From the NCBI GenBank assembly GCA_018970625.1, contig JAGWVZ010000079.1:1-10573 (forward strand): a stretch of DNA of 10,573 nt, written 5' to 3'. The stretch comes from Myxococcales bacterium. GTDB taxonomy: Bacteria; Myxococcota; Bradymonadia; REDH01. Made by a program: the position numbers and the translations under genes. The notes under the pieces were generated by a model that was not told where the DNA came from, did no database searches, and saw only the letters and a program-made list of their open reading frames with translations. Positions 1 to 7,557 of this stretch are shown here, piece after piece; position 1 is the stretch's first letter, and each line of letters opens with the position of its first letter.

Positions 1-29
1 CGTGGACGAGTCGTGGGGTGAGCAGGTTC

Positions 30-47
30 TTATACACACTATCCACA
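30..47 (+). promoter_or_regulatory. Tandem DnaA-box-like 9-mers
   Basis: TTATACACA (30-38) matches the DnaA-box consensus TTATNCACA exactly, and CTATCCACA (39-47) follows directly and differs from TTATCCACA only in its first base. Downstream, GATCCCACAG occurs twice (62-71 and 73-82) and repeats the ATCC(C)ACAG theme. I see no AT-rich unwinding element and no replication gene in the window, so an origin is not supported. The pair could be a DnaA-titrating or DnaA-regulated site in front of the FHA/PP2C operon, or chance. Confidence 0.35.
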
Positions 48-157
48 GGATGCACCGGTCGGATCCCACAGTGATCCCACAGGTGTCTGGGTACAGTCGG
101 CCGTGGTCGAATTTATGCGCCGTTGTCTCAGCGATTCACCTGCTGCGTGCATGCGCA

Positions 158-186
158 TTGACCGCAGTGGCTGGACCACACAACAT
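158..186 (+). promoter_or_regulatory. Weak sigma70-like promoter candidate for FHA/PP2C operon
   Basis: TTGACC (158-163) is followed after 17 bases by CAACAT (181-186), which keeps the A2, A5 and T6 positions of the -10 box. Transcription would start near 193 and give a leader of about 85 bases. The -10 box is poor, so this is only a candidate. No other gene is supported between 1 and 278. Confidence 0.3.
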
Positions 187-278
187 ACATTGCGGCAGCA
201 GGGTCGTTCCTGCGTGGCCCTGGTGAGGTACAACGAGCGTGAGCACTGGGTGACTGCGGTAGTTCAAGAAGGGTGTGA

Positions 279-2042
279 ATGCAGAATTTTCTTCACGATT
301 TCAGATTGTTACAGTGCATAGTGCTCGCTGTGGTTACCACGATGCCCGTGTGGGCGGTACACGCGCAGTCATCACCTGCTGCGGCTGTGCTGGGTGCTGC
401 TGCCGACCCATCGGGGCGCTCGTTGCTGGTGCGAGTGCCGTCGACGCGTACTGAGAGTGTCTCGTTGCAAATACAGGGACAACCCGTTGCGGTCACGTCA
501 TCGCAGCCGGCGTTGCTCGAAGGCATGGAGCCCACACATGAGCTCGTGCTCGAGATGGCCGCGTTCTGCCAGCAACCGGCGGAGTGTGCACAGCCGATTC
601 AGGGCCTGCAGCGCGCGGTAGAAGCGACCTTCAATCCGGGTGAACGGCTGGTGGTGCGCGCTTCGACGGATAACCCAACGCTGTCGGCCCAAACCGACCT
701 CGAACAGATTCGTGCTTCCATTCAGGGTCTTGTGCGCGCGGTGCCCGAACCGGGAGCCGTGAGTGGCCTGCATGCCGCGGCTGGAGCTGAGCTTCGCACG
801 TTGACGATCGTGGCTCGCCTGAGCCTGGCCCAGTCCATGGTGCAGTCGTTCACCGCCCAGCCGCCGCTTTATCCGGCACACGTCAACGTGTTGATTGTCG
901 GGTCACCGGCAGCAGAAACGGACGCCCTGTGTCAGCAGGTTGCAGCAACGGGCGGGCTTTGCAGGGCGGCGGTTGATCCGGCGCGAGCGCCGGAGATGTT
1001 GCAGGCGTTGCTCGAAGATGTGCAGCGCATCGAGCGCGTTTCATTTGCCTGTGTCACGCCGCCCGATGATGTGGATCGATCGGCAGCGGTCGCTGTACAG
1101 ACCGCCGGCGGTACGTCATCGGCGCTGCTGCCTGGCGAGCAGGTGTGGTGTGCGCCTCTGCCCGAGCCTACGCGGGTCATTCCTGTCTGGGTATGGGCCA
1201 TTGCGGGTGGCGGAGGTTCTGTGTTGCTGCTGGGACTATTGATGTTGATGCGGCGGCGCCCGGTTGTGGAAGGTGTCTCTCCGCTGGACGGGCTACCCGA
1301 TAACCGTGAGGCCTGGGTCAGACAACATCCCGAGACAGTCGATGAACGGCCAGACTGGTTGTCTGATCCTGCGCTGCATGCCGCACGTGAGCAGCTTCGG
1401 TCGGCCGTATTGCCGGTTCCGCCTCAGGGACTGCTGGTGTGGATGTCTTCGCAGCAGCCAGGTCAGGCGCCCATGCCACCCACCGGTGCCATGGAGATAG
1501 GTGGCACGGGTGGTGTTCCGCTTTCGAGCGCCGCGAACGCACCCCTCGCACGACTGGTTCGCTCTGCCCCGGCTCAGGCGCCAACGCTGGAGCTGGCGTC
1601 GCCTGAGATCGGCGCTCGCGTTCGAGTGAATGGTCGCCCTGCACAACAAGGTCAGGTGCTGCGCCCGGGTGACGAGGTGAGCGTGGATTCAATGTTGTTG
1701 CTCGAGTTTCGCATGCCGGTGACAGAGGCTGCCACGCGCATTGAGTTCAACGATTCTCGGGCATTCTCGTCCCTGACTGCCCGTTCAACCACGACTGTAC
1801 TCGGTCGGGATCCATTGCGATATCAGGGCGTTACGCCGGTCGAATCACAGGTGAAGATCGATCGGTTATCGTCTGATCATGTGGCGTTGTGGTTGTCTGG
1901 GGGGGTGTTGTATGTTCGCGATCTGGGCAGCGCCAACGGCACCTGCCTCGACGGCGTTCGTCTGCAGGCGTATGCGGTGTATCCGGTCACGAAGGGTCAA
2001 CGCCTCGAGCTTGGTGCCGTGGTGGATGGAATAGCGGAGTAG
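279..2042 (+). CDS. Transmembrane FHA-domain protein with degenerate vWA-like periplasmic region
   Basis: This is a likely phosphothreonine-reading membrane protein. The ATG has an AAGAAGGG ribosome site (266-273) 5 bases upstream and an in-frame TGA at 276-278, so the start is firm. Residues 1-29 form a signal peptide with an AVHA cleavage site. Residues about 86-275 are a periplasmic region whose pattern recalls a von Willebrand A domain, but the MIDAS DxSxS position reads LEMAAF, so metal binding is unlikely. It holds several cysteines that could form disulfides. A membrane helix spans about 303-324 and is followed by RRR, putting the C-terminus in the cytoplasm. Residues 435-487 resemble the tail end of an FHA fold (RVNG, LRPGDEV). 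Residues 505-587 are a full FHA domain with GRD (R510), SSDH (S531-H534) and SANGT (N553-T555), the phosphopeptide-binding signature. The gene lies 3 bases upstream of the phosphatase gene, implying a shared complex. FHA is firm; vWA is an inference. Confidence 0.88.
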   Translation: MQNFLHDFRLLQCIVLAVVTTMPVWAVHAQSSPAAAVLGAAADPSGRSLLVRVPSTRTESVSLQIQGQPVAVTSSQPALLEGMEPTHELVLEMAAFCQQPAECAQPIQGLQRAVEATFNPGERLVVRASTDNPTLSAQTDLEQIRASIQGLVRAVPEPGAVSGLHAAAGAELRTLTIVARLSLAQSMVQSFTAQPPLYPAHVNVLIVGSPAAETDALCQQVAATGGLCRAAVDPARAPEMLQALLEDVQRIERVSFACVTPPDDVDRSAAVAVQTAGGTSSALLPGEQVWCAPLPEPTRVIPVWVWAIAGGGGSVLLLGLLMLMRRRPVVEGVSPLDGLPDNREAWVRQHPETVDERPDWLSDPALHAAREQLRSAVLPVPPQGLLVWMSSQQPGQAPMPPTGAMEIGGTGGVPLSSAANAPLARLVRSAPAQAPTLELASPEIGARVRVNGRPAQQGQVLRPGDEVSVDSMLLLEFRMPVTEAATRIEFNDSRAFSSLTARSTTTVLGRDPLRYQGVTPVESQVKIDRLSSDHVALWLSGGVLYVRDLGSANGTCLDGVRLQAYAVYPVTKGQRLELGAVVDGIAE

Positions 2043-2045
2043 TCG

Positions 2046-4949
2046 ATGCGTATCGCGCACTGGATTGGTACCGACACGGGTCTGGTTCGGGATTCGAACG
2101 AGGATGCGTTTTTGTGGATAGGCCCTGAACAGAGCGGCGGTCGCGGCTGGCTCTGGATGGTGGCTGATGGCATGGGAGGGGCCGCTCGCGGCGACCTGGC
2201 CAGCGCGACGCTCATGCAGACGGCGGCCGGGTTATGGCCGACCCGCATCGGGCAGATGAACCCACGCGAGGCATTGGCGAGTGTCATTCAGGATGGCAAT
2301 CAACGGATTATGAACGCCGTGGCGCAGAACCCCGCGCTCAAGGGAACGGGGTGCACGGTGGCCGCGCTGTCGATTGTGGATGGTCGCGCGTGGGTGGCCC
2401 ATGTGGGCGACAGCCGCGTGTACATGCTGCGTCAGGGGCGGATGGTTCAGCTGACGAGCGACCACGTGGCATCGCTGACCCGCGGGGTCGTGTCGCCCGA
2501 TGGACATGACACGATGCTGTCACGGGTGGTAGGACGACCCGACCTGCAGGTGGAGTTTTCGCCTCCTGAGGGTATTGAGCTTCAGGGAGACGAGGCGTTT
2601 CTGCTTTGTACGGATGGTCTGTGGAGTGCGCTGGAGGAGCGTTATCTGGTGGGGGCGCTGGAACGCCTGCGGGCCCGTGATGCGACCGAGTGTCTGGCCG
2701 AGCTGGCGCAGATGCACTGGAGCGACGACAACACGACGGTTGGCGTGGTGCGCCTGGCCAGTCCATCGCCGCTGGTGGTGCTCGACAAGCCCGGATTCAT
2801 GGAGTGGATTTCGGGTACGGCTCCGACGATCGGACAGGCGAAGACCGTCGTCCTGCAGATGAATACGCAGCTGGTCGAAGACGGAGTGCAGCCTCCGCAC
2901 TCGAACGTGGAGCTGGTGCCGGTCGTAGCAGCGGTTCCGGCTGCAGCGGTACCGCCGACGGTGGAGTCTGGTAGTTCGTCATCGACCCAGATGTTCTCGC
3001 CTCAGCAGATGCAGGCAATGCTGGCGGCCGCTGGATTGTCATCGACGACGTCGGCGGTCGTACAATCAGAAACCGCCCCCCAGGCGCCGGAGCCTTCATC
3101 CGAGGGTGTGTACGCGGGCGCGACCCAGACGTTCTCGCCGCAGCAAATCCAGGGGATGCTGGCGGCTACATCAACGGCGGCCGTCCATGATTCGTCAGCG
3201 TCGTCCGGAGTCGTCGGCGCGACCCAGACGTTCTCGCCGCAACAGATACAGGCGATGATCGCTGCAGCTCAGTCACCGGTAGCAACAGCGCCGGCTCCCG
3301 GTGCGCTTGGCGCCACGCAGACGTTCTCGCCGCAGCAAATCCAGGCGATGATCGCCGGGATTCAACAACCGGCCTTGAGCGCGATGCCGGTCGGTGGTGG
3401 TATGGACGGTCTGCAGGCCGCCCATGGTGTGGGGAGCACGCTGCCGCCAGGTCAGCAACACCCGGCCTATCGACCGCCAGTCGTCGTTTCACCGACGGTG
3501 GCGAACACCAGCCAGCCTGGAAACGCATCCACCATGGCGCTCTCTCGCGCGACCATTGAAGCCATGCGCCGTCAGGCGGGTATCGAGAACTCTCCTCCAC
3601 CACGGATTCAGCGCCAACGCACGCAGGCGCTCTCTGAAGAGGAGATGCAGGCGATTCGGGCCCTTCAGCAACCCGATGCGCCACCACCGCGCCGTTTTCC
3701 ATGGGTGCTGGTCGTTGCCGGAATCACGATTCCAGCGCTGATTCTGGCCGTTGCCTGGTGGCAGGGCTGGTTGTTTCGGGTGATCCCGGCGCCAGCGGTG
3801 GAAGGTAGCGCCGAGCAGGTCGCTGCGCCTGAATTACCTCCGCGGCCGGTGCTTCCGCCACCCCCGGCGCCCGAGCCGCGTGCTCCTGATGGTCAGCACG
3901 ACCTGGACAGCATGCCGTTTTATCGCATTTCGCTTGCGAATCCGGATGGGAGCACCCGCGTGCTGCAGGTCGATGCGCACGAGGTGCTGGTCGAGCAGAT
4001 GAGCAACCTGCGCCGGCAGGTTCCGGACGTCGATCTGGTCTATCGCACCTCATCGACGCCGGTTTATGAGCTGGCGCCCTGCGATGGTGTACGTCTGTCG
4101 GATGGTACAGCCAACTCACGACGACCGGTTTGTGCCGTGCCAGAGACAGCCGAGGTGTACTGCAATGCGGCGGGGCGTCGCATGCCGACGGCTGATGAGT
4201 GGCAGGCCATACTGGCGCAGGCCGGTGGTGTGATCGCACCCAGTCGCGGGCAGCTCTGGCAGGTGCCAGCCGATGGCCCGGCTCCCGAACAGGCACGAGA
4301 TTTTGCAGCAATTCAGGGGGTTTACGATGGATTGCCCGAGGTACTGCGCGGTACGACGGAGCAAATTGCGCAGGGCCATCTCCCCGTTCTGGGCTCGGCG
4401 TCTGGTGCTGCTCCGGCAGTGGTCGAGCGCCTGAACCTGCTGTCGATGTTACGCTCGCGCAGTTTCACCCCCGCGGAAGCACCGCTGCTTGGGTTTCGCT
4501 GCGTCTATGAAGAGCAGGCTGTGCAGGCGCCTGCAGTGGCAGAAGCTGCACAGCCGCCAGCTGCACCCGCTGACGCGCTTCAGGGAGCGCCGGCCGCTGC
4601 AACGCCCGCCGGGAATGTCGCAGACCAGGCTGCACCGCGTGAGGCAGCCCCGGTCGTTCCGCAGCGGACCATTCGTGAGCAACGCCCTGCCAACACATCC
4701 GATACAGCGCCGGGTTCAAACCCGTCACCGGCGCCACGTGAACAGGTCGCTCAGGAACCTCCCGCGCAGCAACCCGATCGTCGGTCTGCGCCAGGCGAAG
4801 GCGAAGCGGAACCGGGCGACAGCACGTCACCAGCGACGAGCCCGACGACTGCAACGGGTCGCGTACAGCTGATGGACCCTGTGTACCTTCCGCCGACGAT
4901 TGAGGAATACGAAAGGATCGTACAGGAGGCGCAGGGGGGATCGCGCTGA
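2046..4949 (+). CDS. Membrane PP2C-type Ser/Thr phosphatase with periplasmic pseudo-FGE domain
   Basis: This 967-residue protein should dephosphorylate Ser/Thr phosphoproteins in the cytoplasm. Its ribosome site GGAG (2036-2039) abuts the stop codon of the FHA gene, suggesting translational coupling. The PPM/PP2C domain (residues 1-240) has RDSNED (D20), VADGMGG (D41, G42), HVGDSR, CTDG (D190) and DDNT (D228), so the Mn/Mg-binding residues are all present and activity is expected. A low-complexity linker (about 245-545) carries six copies of a TxxPhiS motif. A membrane helix spans about 550-575. Residues about 623-825 resemble the FGE-sulfatase/SUMF1 fold: YCNAAGRRMPTADEW (705-719), GVYDG and LGFRC (815-819). 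The active-site cysteine motif of true FGE enzymes is not visible, so this is probably a ligand-sensing or structural domain. Four cysteines (CDG, PVC, YCN, FRC) fit a periplasmic location. A Pro/Ala-rich tail ends in a short acidic helix. PP2C is certain; the FGE-like call is a pattern match. Confidence 0.9.
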   Translation: MRIAHWIGTDTGLVRDSNEDAFLWIGPEQSGGRGWLWMVADGMGGAARGDLASATLMQTAAGLWPTRIGQMNPREALASVIQDGNQRIMNAVAQNPALKGTGCTVAALSIVDGRAWVAHVGDSRVYMLRQGRMVQLTSDHVASLTRGVVSPDGHDTMLSRVVGRPDLQVEFSPPEGIELQGDEAFLLCTDGLWSALEERYLVGALERLRARDATECLAELAQMHWSDDNTTVGVVRLASPSPLVVLDKPGFMEWISGTAPTIGQAKTVVLQMNTQLVEDGVQPPHSNVELVPVVAAVPAAAVPPTVESGSSSSTQMFSPQQMQAMLAAAGLSSTTSAVVQSETAPQAPEPSSEGVYAGATQTFSPQQIQGMLAATSTAAVHDSSASSGVVGATQTFSPQQIQAMIAAAQSPVATAPAPGALGATQTFSPQQIQAMIAGIQQPALSAMPVGGGMDGLQAAHGVGSTLPPGQQHPAYRPPVVVSPTVANTSQPGNASTMALSRATIEAMRRQAGIENSPPPRIQRQRTQALSEEEMQAIRALQQPDAPPPRRFPWVLVVAGITIPALILAVAWWQGWLFRVIPAPAVEGSAEQVAAPELPPRPVLPPPPAPEPRAPDGQHDLDSMPFYRISLANPDGSTRVLQVDAHEVLVEQMSNLRRQVPDVDLVYRTSSTPVYELAPCDGVRLSDGTANSRRPVCAVPETAEVYCNAAGRRMPTADEWQAILAQAGGVIAPSRGQLWQVPADGPAPEQARDFAAIQGVYDGLPEVLRGTTEQIAQGHLPVLGSASGAAPAVVERLNLLSMLRSRSFTPAEAPLLGFRCVYEEQAVQAPAVAEAAQPPAAPADALQGAPAAATPAGNVADQAAPREAAPVVPQRTIREQRPANTSDTAPGSNPSPAPREQVAQEPPAQQPDRRSAPGEGEAEPGDSTSPATSPTTATGRVQLMDPVYLPPTIEEYERIVQEAQGGSR
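2985..3671 (+). repeat. Six coding repeats, consensus TxxPhiSxxx[IM]x[AG][MI], in PP2C linker
   Basis: Seventeen-residue units start at residues 314, 360, 393, 424, 496 and 526 of the phosphatase (bases 2985, 3123, 3222, 3315, 3531, 3621). Unit 3 reads TQTFSPQQIQAMIAAAQ. Units 1-4 are near identical, while unit 5 (TMALSRATIEAMRRQAG) and unit 6 (TQALSEEEMQAIRALQQ) are diverged. All six keep Thr, a Phe or Leu at +3, Ser at +4, Ile/Met at +8 and Met/Ile at +11. Spacers of about 13-55 residues are low complexity. Each unit could form a short amphipathic helix preceded by a phosphorylatable Thr. Confidence 0.85.
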
Positions 4950-5048
4950 CGTGCGGAATTTGTGCAAATGGTTGCTCTGATGTTGGACCAGAGAGAGCGG
5001 ATCGCGCATTCTAGGGGGGTCTGGCTTCCTGGATTTCACGGAATCGAT

Positions 5049-7529
5049 ATGTCGTTACGTCCCTGGTATTTTACCCGACCTGCTGGTCTGGCGGTCATGG
5101 GTCTGCTGTTGACGTCCTCGTTTCTCGGTGCCTGCGGGGGTGACGCACCTGCCGGCGCCGCCTGCCGATCGCAGTCGGACTGTGAAGGCGAGCTGGTGTG
5201 TCTGGACGGTTTTTGTCGGGAGAGCGTCGGGATTGGTGAGACGGGTGGAAGCGGTGATGTGACGGTGCCCGATCTGGACGCACTCACGTCGTCTGATTCG
5301 TCGTCTGAGCCAGATGGTGGCGGACAGGACGCCATCGCCACGCCCGACGGTGAATCGGCCGACACCGCGGCGCCATCAGACGCCGTAACGGATGATGCGT
5401 TGCCGTCGGACGGCGGCGCCGGTGACGTGCTGGTGGATGATACGGGCGACATCGTTGTTGCTGAGGATGTAGCGGTACCGGATGATGTGCTGAGCGCGGA
5501 TGACACGACCGACGTTGCCGATGCGGGGGACGAGGACGCCGTCCTTTCGGATACGGGTGACACGGACGGCCCCGACGTCGAAGTGCCGGACGTGCTGTCA
5601 GACGTGCAGGACGACGTCGCCGATGTGGTGAGTGACGTGGATCCGGGTGTGGATGCCGATGCGTCAACGGACGCTGATACGACGGTTCTGAACGCCTGCG
5701 GTGGTACAGCTGACCTCTCGGGTTCGCCGGGTGACAGCTGCAGCGCCTGCGGTGGTCGTCTTGCATGCGCGACGGTGGATTCACTGGAATGTGTGGGGGA
5801 TACCACCAATGCCTGTGGCGGTTGCGAGGTGCTGGAAGGTGAACCCGGCGACTCCTGCGGCGCCTGTGGCGGCGGCACGCTCGCGTGTAATGGCGCCAAT
5901 GCGTTGCGTTGTGCCGATGCCGGGGGGTTGAACGAGTGCGGTGGCTGTTCAGTGCTTGATGGCCAGCCTGGCGAAGCGTGCGGCGAGTGCGGCGATGGTG
6001 AGTGGGTCTGCGATGGCGCTACCGCCGTGGAGTGCGTGGGTGCCAGCGCGCCCAACGCTTGCGGAGGTTGCAGCGCGCTCACAGGAGCGCCCGGCGGTTC
6101 GTGTGGCACCTGCGGAGGCGGTGTTCTCTCTTGCGCTGAGTCGGGAGAATCTCTTCTGTGCACGGGCGCGACGGCCCCCAATCAGTGTGGCACCTGTGGT
6201 CGACTTGCGGGTCCAGCGGGCAATGTCGGCGATGCCTGTGGCGCCTGTGGTGACGGTCGCCTGTTTTGCAATGTTGGCGGAACCGCGTTGACGTGCCGCG
6301 GTGCGAGTCTGGTGAACGCGTGCGGAACCTGTGGACCGCTGAGCGGCACGCCCGGCGCTGCCTGCGGTGAATGCGGTGATGGCCGTCTGGTATGCAACAG
6401 CACCGGCTCGGCGCTGACCTGTGAGGGAGGCTCCGGCAGAAATGCGTGTGGCGGATGCGGGACACTCGCGGGCACCCCGGGGGCGTCCTGCGGTGCCTGT
6501 GGTGATGGTCGATTCGAGTGCAATGACGCCGGGACCGCTGTGACCTGTGTGGGCGCCAGCGCCGTGAACGCCTGCGGCACGTGCGGCACGCTGTCGGCTG
6601 CCCCGGGAGCAGCTTGCGGTGTCTGCGGTACCCAGGAGTGCGCCACTAGCACCGGTACGGGCGTGGTGTGTAACGACCCAGGCGCCAACGCATGTGGTGG
6701 GTGCGGTACCGTGGCACCCGGCGCTCCGGGTGCCTCCTGTGGGCGTTGTGGCGTGGACACGCTCTCCTGCTCAGGACCGTCGTCGACGACCTGCAGTGGA
6801 AATACGACGAACGCCTGCGGTGGGTGCACGGCCCTGTCGAACACGGTGGGCAACATCTGCACGAGTTTCTCGTGCTTTGGTGGTACAGGCCGCTGGACCT
6901 GTTCAGGCGCCAATGCGCTGACCTGTGACTGCGACGGCCAGATCTGTGGCAACGGCATTCTGGAAGGTGGTGAACAGTGTGACGACGGCAACCGAATCGA
7001 CACGGATACCTGCGCGAACAACTGCGAACTCAACTTCACCGCCGATCCCGATGATCTCGCCGGTACCTGTGCCAATCCGATTGTGGTCCCACCCAATCAG
7101 CAGTTTGTCTGGGATCTGTGTGGGCGTGGCGACAACGAAGACAATATCGCAGGTCCTCAGGATTGCATTGATGCGGTCTCACGCGGTGAAGACCTGGTGT
7201 TCCAGTTTACCCTCGCGACACGCTCAACCGTTCGAATCGACGCCTTTGATGCCGACAACTCCGCCGCCGTTGACGCGGTCGTCTATCTGCGTCGTGGTAC
7301 CTGTTCGGATGCCTCGACACAGGTGATCTGTGACGACGACGTGCCGTGCGCTTCGGGGCGCCCTGAGTTCGGTGGCGCATGCATAGGCGGGGAGCAGCCG
7401 CGTCAGGCCAGCCTGACCACCATTCTCGACGCCGGCACGTGGTTTGTTGTGCTCGACTCGTACAACATCACGCGCAGCGGTACGCCGTTCACCTGCGGCG
7501 AGACCTATCTGTCCATCCGCAGTCTTTGA
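5049..7529 (+). CDS. Cys-rich repeat lipoprotein with Asp-rich stalk
   Basis: This is a predicted 826-residue secreted lipoprotein of unknown function. I chose ATG 5049 over in-frame starts at 4962-4980 because it begins a proper lipoprotein signal: positively charged start, hydrophobic GLAVMGLLL and lipobox LGAC with Cys29. The ribosome site is weak (CGGAA, 5039-5043). In order: a small four-Cys module (C39, C45, C51, C56); an acidic stalk (69-214) with about 40 Asp, 5 Glu and no Lys or Arg; ten tandem Cys repeats (215-632); a CGNG...EQCDDGN motif (633-659) of the DUF4215/TIGR02232 'Myxococcus cysteine-rich' type; and a C-terminal beta-rich domain (about 668-826) resembling the PPC fold, with further cysteines. 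The many cysteines imply disulfide formation outside the cytoplasm. It lies 99 bases after the phosphatase gene, in the same direction, so co-transcription is possible but unproven. Likely an outer-membrane or surface protein, perhaps adhesive; this role is a guess. Confidence 0.88.
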   Translation: MSLRPWYFTRPAGLAVMGLLLTSSFLGACGGDAPAGAACRSQSDCEGELVCLDGFCRESVGIGETGGSGDVTVPDLDALTSSDSSSEPDGGGQDAIATPDGESADTAAPSDAVTDDALPSDGGAGDVLVDDTGDIVVAEDVAVPDDVLSADDTTDVADAGDEDAVLSDTGDTDGPDVEVPDVLSDVQDDVADVVSDVDPGVDADASTDADTTVLNACGGTADLSGSPGDSCSACGGRLACATVDSLECVGDTTNACGGCEVLEGEPGDSCGACGGGTLACNGANALRCADAGGLNECGGCSVLDGQPGEACGECGDGEWVCDGATAVECVGASAPNACGGCSALTGAPGGSCGTCGGGVLSCAESGESLLCTGATAPNQCGTCGRLAGPAGNVGDACGACGDGRLFCNVGGTALTCRGASLVNACGTCGPLSGTPGAACGECGDGRLVCNSTGSALTCEGGSGRNACGGCGTLAGTPGASCGACGDGRFECNDAGTAVTCVGASAVNACGTCGTLSAAPGAACGVCGTQECATSTGTGVVCNDPGANACGGCGTVAPGAPGASCGRCGVDTLSCSGPSSTTCSGNTTNACGGCTALSNTVGNICTSFSCFGGTGRWTCSGANALTCDCDGQICGNGILEGGEQCDDGNRIDTDTCANNCELNFTADPDDLAGTCANPIVVPPNQQFVWDLCGRGDNEDNIAGPQDCIDAVSRGEDLVFQFTLATRSTVRIDAFDADNSAAVDAVVYLRRGTCSDASTQVICDDDVPCASGRPEFGGACIGGEQPRQASLTTILDAGTWFVVLDSYNITRSGTPFTCGETYLSIRSL
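5691..6944 (+). repeat. Ten tandem 6-Cys coding repeats in lipoprotein
   Basis: Units begin with NxCG at bases 5691, 5808, 5931, 6054, 6180, 6315, 6441, 6567, 6687 and 6810, giving a period of about 39-45 residues. The pattern is NACGGC, about 10 residues, PGxxCGxCGxG, then two single cysteines, ending near a GA(S/T) turn. Unit 1 has Thr instead of the second Cys (CGGT) and so has five cysteines; unit 10 ends CDC and has seven. Units 6 and 7 are the most alike. The period and sequence vary at DNA level, as expected for an old protein repeat rather than a recent slippage array. Confidence 0.9.
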
Positions 7530-7530
7530 T

Positions 7531-7552
7531 CCCGACAGCCGCCGCTGTGGGG
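7531..7552. terminator. Candidate bidirectional hairpin between convergent genes
   Basis: In the 28-base gap between two convergent genes, ACAGC (7535-7539) and GCTGT (7544-7548) form a perfect 5-bp stem around CGCC. After a G/G mismatch the stem extends with CCC (7531-7533) against GGG (7550-7552). There is no T-run on either side, so it is not a classical intrinsic terminator. The position between two stop codons is the main argument for a role. Confidence 0.35.
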
Positions 7553-7557
7553 CCCAT

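Noticed and set aside
2..226. Open frame at the window start
   Set aside because: GTG start at the edge, no ribosome site visible, no recognisable sequence. It covers the DnaA-box-like pair and the promoter candidate.
1899..1905. Run of seven G in the FHA gene as a possible frameshift site
   Set aside because: The frame is intact through the FHA signature on both sides (SSDH and NGT), so there is no sign of a frameshift.
5020..5040. Sigma54-type promoter (CTGGCTTCC...) before the lipoprotein gene
   Set aside because: The GG element is present but no GC dinucleotide occurs at the required spacing.
4962..5048. Upstream in-frame starts that would extend the lipoprotein by up to 29 residues
   Set aside because: The extension would bury the signal peptide behind a charged stretch. 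ATG 5049 gives a proper lipoprotein signal.
5691..6944. CRISPR-like or satellite array
   Set aside because: The periodicity is in the protein; DNA units differ in length and sequence and keep one reading frame.
5036..7096. Two long open frames on the minus strand opposite the lipoprotein gene
   Set aside because: They share one phase and are a by-product of the GC-rich, Cys/Gly/Asp-biased repeats on the plus strand. Their products are low-complexity Pro/Ser/His with no domain, and there is no ribosome site.
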